Origin: Natronincola ferrireducens
GTDB taxonomy: Bacteria > Bacillota > Clostridia > Peptostreptococcales > Natronincolaceae
NCBI RefSeq assembly: GCF_900100845.1
Contig: NZ_FNFP01000005.1
Location: 1 to 64,000, forward strand
Direction: 5' to 3'
DNA: 64,000 nucleotides
Shown: piece by piece, positions 61,040 to 64,000 of the stretch
Position numbering within the stretch: the stretch's first letter is position 1
Layout of the letters: every line of letters begins with the position of its first letter
Notes under the pieces: model-generated
What the model was told of the DNA's origin: nothing
The model's database searches: none
What the model saw: the letters and a program-made list of their open reading frames with translations, nothing else
Made by a program: the position numbers and the translations under genes

Positions 61040-61132
61040 CATATTTAAAATATCAGACAAGTATTAAATCCCATTGAAAAAGAAGAACAAAAGCATGGGG
61101 AAATGGTATGTATTGACCTCAATAAAGCCATA

Positions 61133-61161
61133 AAATAGCGGTGGAAATGCCACCGCTATTT
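61133..61161. repeat. GC-rich hairpin repeat, copy 1
   Basis: AAATAGCGGTGG and CCACCGCTATTT form a 12-pair stem; TTATG follows. It can terminate mutY or the convergent anti-sigma gene. The same core ATAGCGGTGG-AATG-CCACCGCTAT recurs at 63927, 2.8 kb away. Confidence 0.75.
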
Positions 61162-61185
61162 TTATGGGATAAGCTTGTGTAAAAA

Positions 61186-62079
61186 TTATCTTACATACTC
61201 ATGGCTTACTAGCACATCACCAAGGACTTCTGTAGGAATTTCAAATTCCACCACCCCCATATAACCAGGTGCTACTTCATATTTATCAAAGGAAATAACT
61301 AGCTTATTATCTTTGTTGATATAAAAGCTTTGGTTTCCATCTATTTTTTCAAAAACTGATAGGTCGTTATCCCCAATCCAATAAACTTTGTCAGGATTTT
61401 TTTCCATATCTTCCTTCATTTGTTCTATAATATTTGCACTAATAACTTCTATATAGCCACTATCCTTAAATAAACTAGGTAAAGTAATTAATAGTTGGTT
61501 CTTTTTATCGATGGTGTCATATTGAAAGGTTGTGGAAGAAGAACCAACGGTATTGACAATATAGCGGCCAATGGAAAGTATAGAATCAGTATCGGTTTTT
61601 ATTTCATATCCAGCGTGAACACCTAGGCTACCCCCTCCAAGAGCTTCGATATCATCTACCTCTTCTATAAAGCTTTCATATAGCCCTCTACTTTCCTCCA
61701 AATATTTTTCATTTAAAATATTTTCTAAATCTTTATTAGCTAGACCGTCTAGGAGAGGGGCTTGTATATTTACATCATAATTACCTTGCTTATCATCAGT
61801 ATCTATATTTCTAAATGTAAGGGTTTTTACGATAACACCTACAATAGGGATTTCTGACATAGCATTGGCAGTAAAAGGAACGAAATTAATACTTCCGATA
61901 AATAGCACACCTGCTGCTGCTGTCCCTACCAAAGCTTTAGTGATTTTATTGTTGTTTTTCATTTTTTTTCTACTCTCCTTAATAATTTTTTTTGTGAGAA
62001 AATCCAGTTCATTTGGTATAACTGTGTTTTCATAATTTGTTTTTAAGAAATCAATAGCTTTTTTATCGTTATCCTTCAT
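61186..62079 (-). CDS. RsiV-like membrane anti-sigma factor
   Basis: A short cytoplasmic N-terminus (about 1-48) is followed by a span (ALVGTAAAGVLFIGSINFVPF) and an external region with a DUF4163/DUF3298-type build: NYDVNIQAPLLDGLANKDLE, then SIGRYIVNTVGSSSTTFQYDTI and YEVAPGYMGVVEFEIP at the C-terminus. This layout matches RsiV, which in Bacillus binds lysozyme and then releases SigV. It overlaps the sigma gene by 11 bases. ATG 62079 follows GGAGGATTCAT. Confidence 0.87.
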   Translation of the reverse strand: MKDNDKKAIDFLKTNYENTVIPNELDFLTKKIIKESRKKMKNNNKITKALVGTAAAGVLFIGSINFVPFTANAMSEIPIVGVIVKTLTFRNIDTDDKQGNYDVNIQAPLLDGLANKDLENILNEKYLEESRGLYESFIEEVDDIEALGGGSLGVHAGYEIKTDTDSILSIGRYIVNTVGSSSTTFQYDTIDKKNQLLITLPSLFKDSGYIEVISANIIEQMKEDMEKNPDKVYWIGDNDLSVFEKIDGNQSFYINKDNKLVISFDKYEVAPGYMGVVEFEIPTEVLGDVLVSHEYVR

Positions 62080-62569
62080 AATATGAATCCTCCATTTCTA
62101 CACGAAGCTTTTTCAAAGCAGTATACAATCTTGTTTTGATGGTATTGATATTTTCATCCAGTATGTTTGCTATATCTTCTAGCGTTAAATCCTCAAAAAA
62201 TCTTAAAATAATGATGGTTTTATAGGTTGGAGATAAATGGTCTAATGCCTCCTGTAGATCAAAATTTTTGTAGGTGTCCTCTTGAGGATTACAATGAAGC
62301 TCTAATACCCCCTCATCAACTAAACTTAACTTTTTATTTTTTCTTAGAAAATCTAAAGCAGTATTAATTATAATTCGATAAAGCCAAGGCTTTATGTCAC
62401 GAGGATTATGTAATGTGTTTATAGAATTCAATGATTTATATAAGCTTTCCTGAAGAATATCTAACGCATCGTCCTTATTTCTTACATAACTATAGGCTAG
62501 TCTATAGAGGGAGGCTTGATTTTCTAATAAGTAATCCTCTACCAATGAATACTTTTTATATCTTTTCAT
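62069..62569 (-). CDS. SigV-like ECF sigma factor
   Basis: A 166-residue ECF sigma with region 2 (ENQASLYRLAYSYVRNKDDALDILQESLYKSL) and region 4 (LSPTYKTIIILRFFEDLTLEDIANILDENINTIKTRLYTALKKL). I take ATG 62569 (AAAGGAG twelve bases upstream); the frame opens further at 62641 but the extra residues are not sigma-like. Paired with the RsiV-like gene, it may govern lysozyme or envelope stress responses. Confidence 0.9.
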   Translation of the reverse strand: MKRYKKYSLVEDYLLENQASLYRLAYSYVRNKDDALDILQESLYKSLNSINTLHNPRDIKPWLYRIIINTALDFLRKNKKLSLVDEGVLELHCNPQEDTYKNFDLQEALDHLSPTYKTIIILRFFEDLTLEDIANILDENINTIKTRLYTALKKLRVEMEDSYYEG

Positions 62570-62850
62570 AGCTATTGAAGACTCCTTTTCTGATACGTAT
62601 CTTATGTTACTTCTAATTTTGATAATGAATTGGGTTCCCAAATTCTGTTAAAGCAGAATCTATATATAAGACGAATTAAGTTTGTAAAAAGTTTGATTAA
62701 AATTTTTAAAATTTCAATCAAATAGAAAAGTTTAACATTACAATTTGTTATTTGTTAAAGGTTTATATATAATAGTTAATAAATGTAAGGAACTTTTCCA
62801 AGATTTTCCCGTCTAATAAAATGAAAAATAAATTTAAAAGGAGAGAAAAT

Positions 62851-63906
62851 ATGATGAAATCTAAAAACATACTGGCAGGATTTTTATCTATGACTATTTT
62901 ATCACTTTCAGTAGCTACACCTTCAGCAATTGCCTTAGAAGGGGTTACATCTATTAAGGAAATTCCTGGAATGAATGAAGTAATCCCCATAAGTACTAAA
63001 GTACAGGAAATAGAAAAATTGCATTTCGGCTCTTTTACAGGAAAAGTTAAGGAAATAACAGACCATCAAAGGATGGCGGATTGGCAATTTGTTTTAGTAG
63101 AAAATGAAGAAGGACAAATAGCAAATATCATCGTATCCCAAGATACCTACATTGTAAATAATACTGGCATAGAAGTAGGATCTATAATTACTGGATATTA
63201 TGATGCCAATGCTCCAATGCTGATGATTTATCCGCCCCAATACAATGCTGAGGTTGTGGTTATAGAAAATGAAAATGAATTTGTAAAGGTGGATATATTT
63301 AATGAAGATTTTGTTAGTAGGGATAACCTATTAAAATTAAATATCTCTGAGGACACGACAATTCTTTTGGAAGATGGAACAGTATTTGAAGGAAGCTTAG
63401 CAAACAGAAAGTTGATAGTATTTTATGGTGCTTCTACAAGAAGCATTCCAGCCCAAACAACTCCAACTAAAATCATTGTATTATTTGAAAAGGCTGTTCA
63501 TCCAATCTATGAAGAAATAGAGGAGAAAGCAGGATTCACAATAAATGATGTTTCTTCTATGGATATTATTGTTAATAACAACAAAATAGAAGCCCCAGCA
63601 GCCTATACAAATGAAGAAGGTATTGTTATGGTGCCACTTCGTGCAATTGCTGAAGCTTTAGGATTTCATATAAATTGGAACAGCCAACAGAAAACCATCA
63701 CACTTGATAAAACCATATCTTTAACTGTAGGGGAGGATTATTATACTTACATGAAAACAGCCCCTATTCATTTAGGAGCTGCACCAGTGGTTGTAGAGGG
63801 AAGAACCTTCGTACCCCTAAGTTTTTTTAAGAAAGTAACCAAAATGAACAATGCATATGTGTTTGAAGGACAAATCGTTATAGATAATGGTGAGGTTATG
63901 GAATAA
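62851..63906 (+). CDS. exported protein with copper-amine-oxidase-N-type domain
   Basis: A signal peptide (KSKNILAGFLSMTILSLSVATPSAIA) leads to a 200-residue region with two beta modules (GSFTGKVKEITDHQ; then LLEDGTVFEGSL), and a C-terminal stalk-like domain: VNNNKIEAPAAYTNEEGIVMVPLRAIAEALGF and VVEGRTFVPLSFFKKV. This C-terminal family is common in wall-bound clostridial proteins. ATG 62851 (or 62854) follows GGAGAG. The divergent SigV-like operon upstream suggests shared envelope-stress control, but no matching promoter was confirmed. Confidence 0.82.
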   Translation: MMKSKNILAGFLSMTILSLSVATPSAIALEGVTSIKEIPGMNEVIPISTKVQEIEKLHFGSFTGKVKEITDHQRMADWQFVLVENEEGQIANIIVSQDTYIVNNTGIEVGSIITGYYDANAPMLMIYPPQYNAEVVVIENENEFVKVDIFNEDFVSRDNLLKLNISEDTTILLEDGTVFEGSLANRKLIVFYGASTRSIPAQTTPTKIIVLFEKAVHPIYEEIEEKAGFTINDVSSMDIIVNNNKIEAPAAYTNEEGIVMVPLRAIAEALGFHINWNSQQKTITLDKTISLTVGEDYYTYMKTAPIHLGAAPVVVEGRTFVPLSFFKKVTKMNNAYVFEGQIVIDNGEVME

Positions 63907-63926
63907 CCCATCTAGATGTTAGAAAG

Positions 63927-63951
63927 ATAGCGGTGGCAATGCCACCGCTAT
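63927..63951. repeat. GC-rich hairpin repeat, copy 2
   Basis: ATAGCGGTGGC-AAT-GCCACCGCTAT, further closed by AAGAT/ATCTT, is followed by CTTCAA without a T-run. It is nearly identical to the hairpin at 61133, and lies just after the exported protein gene. The last 40 bases of the window hold nothing recognisable. Confidence 0.75.
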
Positions 63952-64000
63952 TAATCTTCAATATTGTACCAATTACCTTTTCTAAAGATAGGTTCCATCC

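Noticed and set aside
1-64000. CRISPR array, tRNA or rRNA genes
   Set aside because: No regularly spaced repeats, no cloverleaf with TTCRA loop, and no rRNA-like conserved stretches were noticed on reading both strands.

Overview
The window comes from a low-GC, anaerobic, probably spore-forming Firmicute of the class Clostridia. This rests on AT-rich DNA with strong Shine-Dalgarno sites, a SpoVB-type flippase, rubrerythrin, a SigI/RsgI pair, ECF sigma/anti-sigma pairs, a glmS ribozyme and a PyrR attenuator. An Alkaliphilus-like organism would fit, but species cannot be proven from the sequence alone. No rRNA, tRNA or CRISPR array was seen. The only mobile-element trace is the 5' part of an IS3-type transposase gene running off the left edge.

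Layout. 1-4.3 kb: transposase fragment, then glmM and glmS; glmS has a full glmS ribozyme leader with a nine-codon ORF in front of it. 4.3-6.3 kb: debris and spoVB (minus). 6.8-10.9 kb: two consecutive cobalamin riboswitches, each with its own terminator, ahead of a cobalt ECF transporter operon (cbiQ, cbiO, His-rich lipoprotein, cbiM, NikL-like protein). 11.6-22.2 kb: a long minus-strand block with, in transcription order, a gamma-glutamyltransferase lipoprotein, a DUF6305-like lipoprotein, a TRAP-type large permease, a 48-residue membrane protein, a secreted M14-like metallohydrolase, PgsB, PgsC, PgsW, a multi-membrane-span histidine kinase and a response regulator. A second DUF6305-like lipoprotein is transcribed divergently. 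This looks like one system for making, cutting and re-importing a gamma-linked glutamyl polymer, and is the strongest candidate here for an under-described system.

22.4-31.7 kb: AraC regulator and divergent extracytoplasmic flavin reductase, chemotaxis receptor, rubrerythrin, metallophosphoesterase, an ArsR / NifX-like / split-permease operon, and an NlpC/P60 hydrolase. 32-42.5 kb: hypothetical genes, an M29-like metalloprotein with a PucR-type regulator, a YbaK-type editing protein, a lysozyme-fold membrane protein, and a pair likely to reactivate corrinoid proteins (MetH-activation-like plus RACE-like). 42.8-47.5 kb: a Ktr/Trk potassium-uptake operon that includes a membrane-tethered degenerate RCK-like protein and a KdpDE-like two-component system.

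47.6-50.5 kb: PyrR-attenuated codBA for cytosine salvage. 51-53.7 kb: sigI-rsgI and a secreted protein. 53.7-55.7 kb: a cation-efflux gene and a TetR gene joined by two copies of a shared palindrome. 55.8-57.6 kb: ECF sigma plus anti-sigma. 57.7-61 kb: NhaC antiporter, ung and mutY. 61.1-64 kb: SigV/RsiV-like pair and a copper-amine-oxidase-N-domain protein, with near-identical GC-rich hairpins on both sides. Two to three genes seem to start at non-canonical ATA or ATT codons behind strong ribosome-binding sites.
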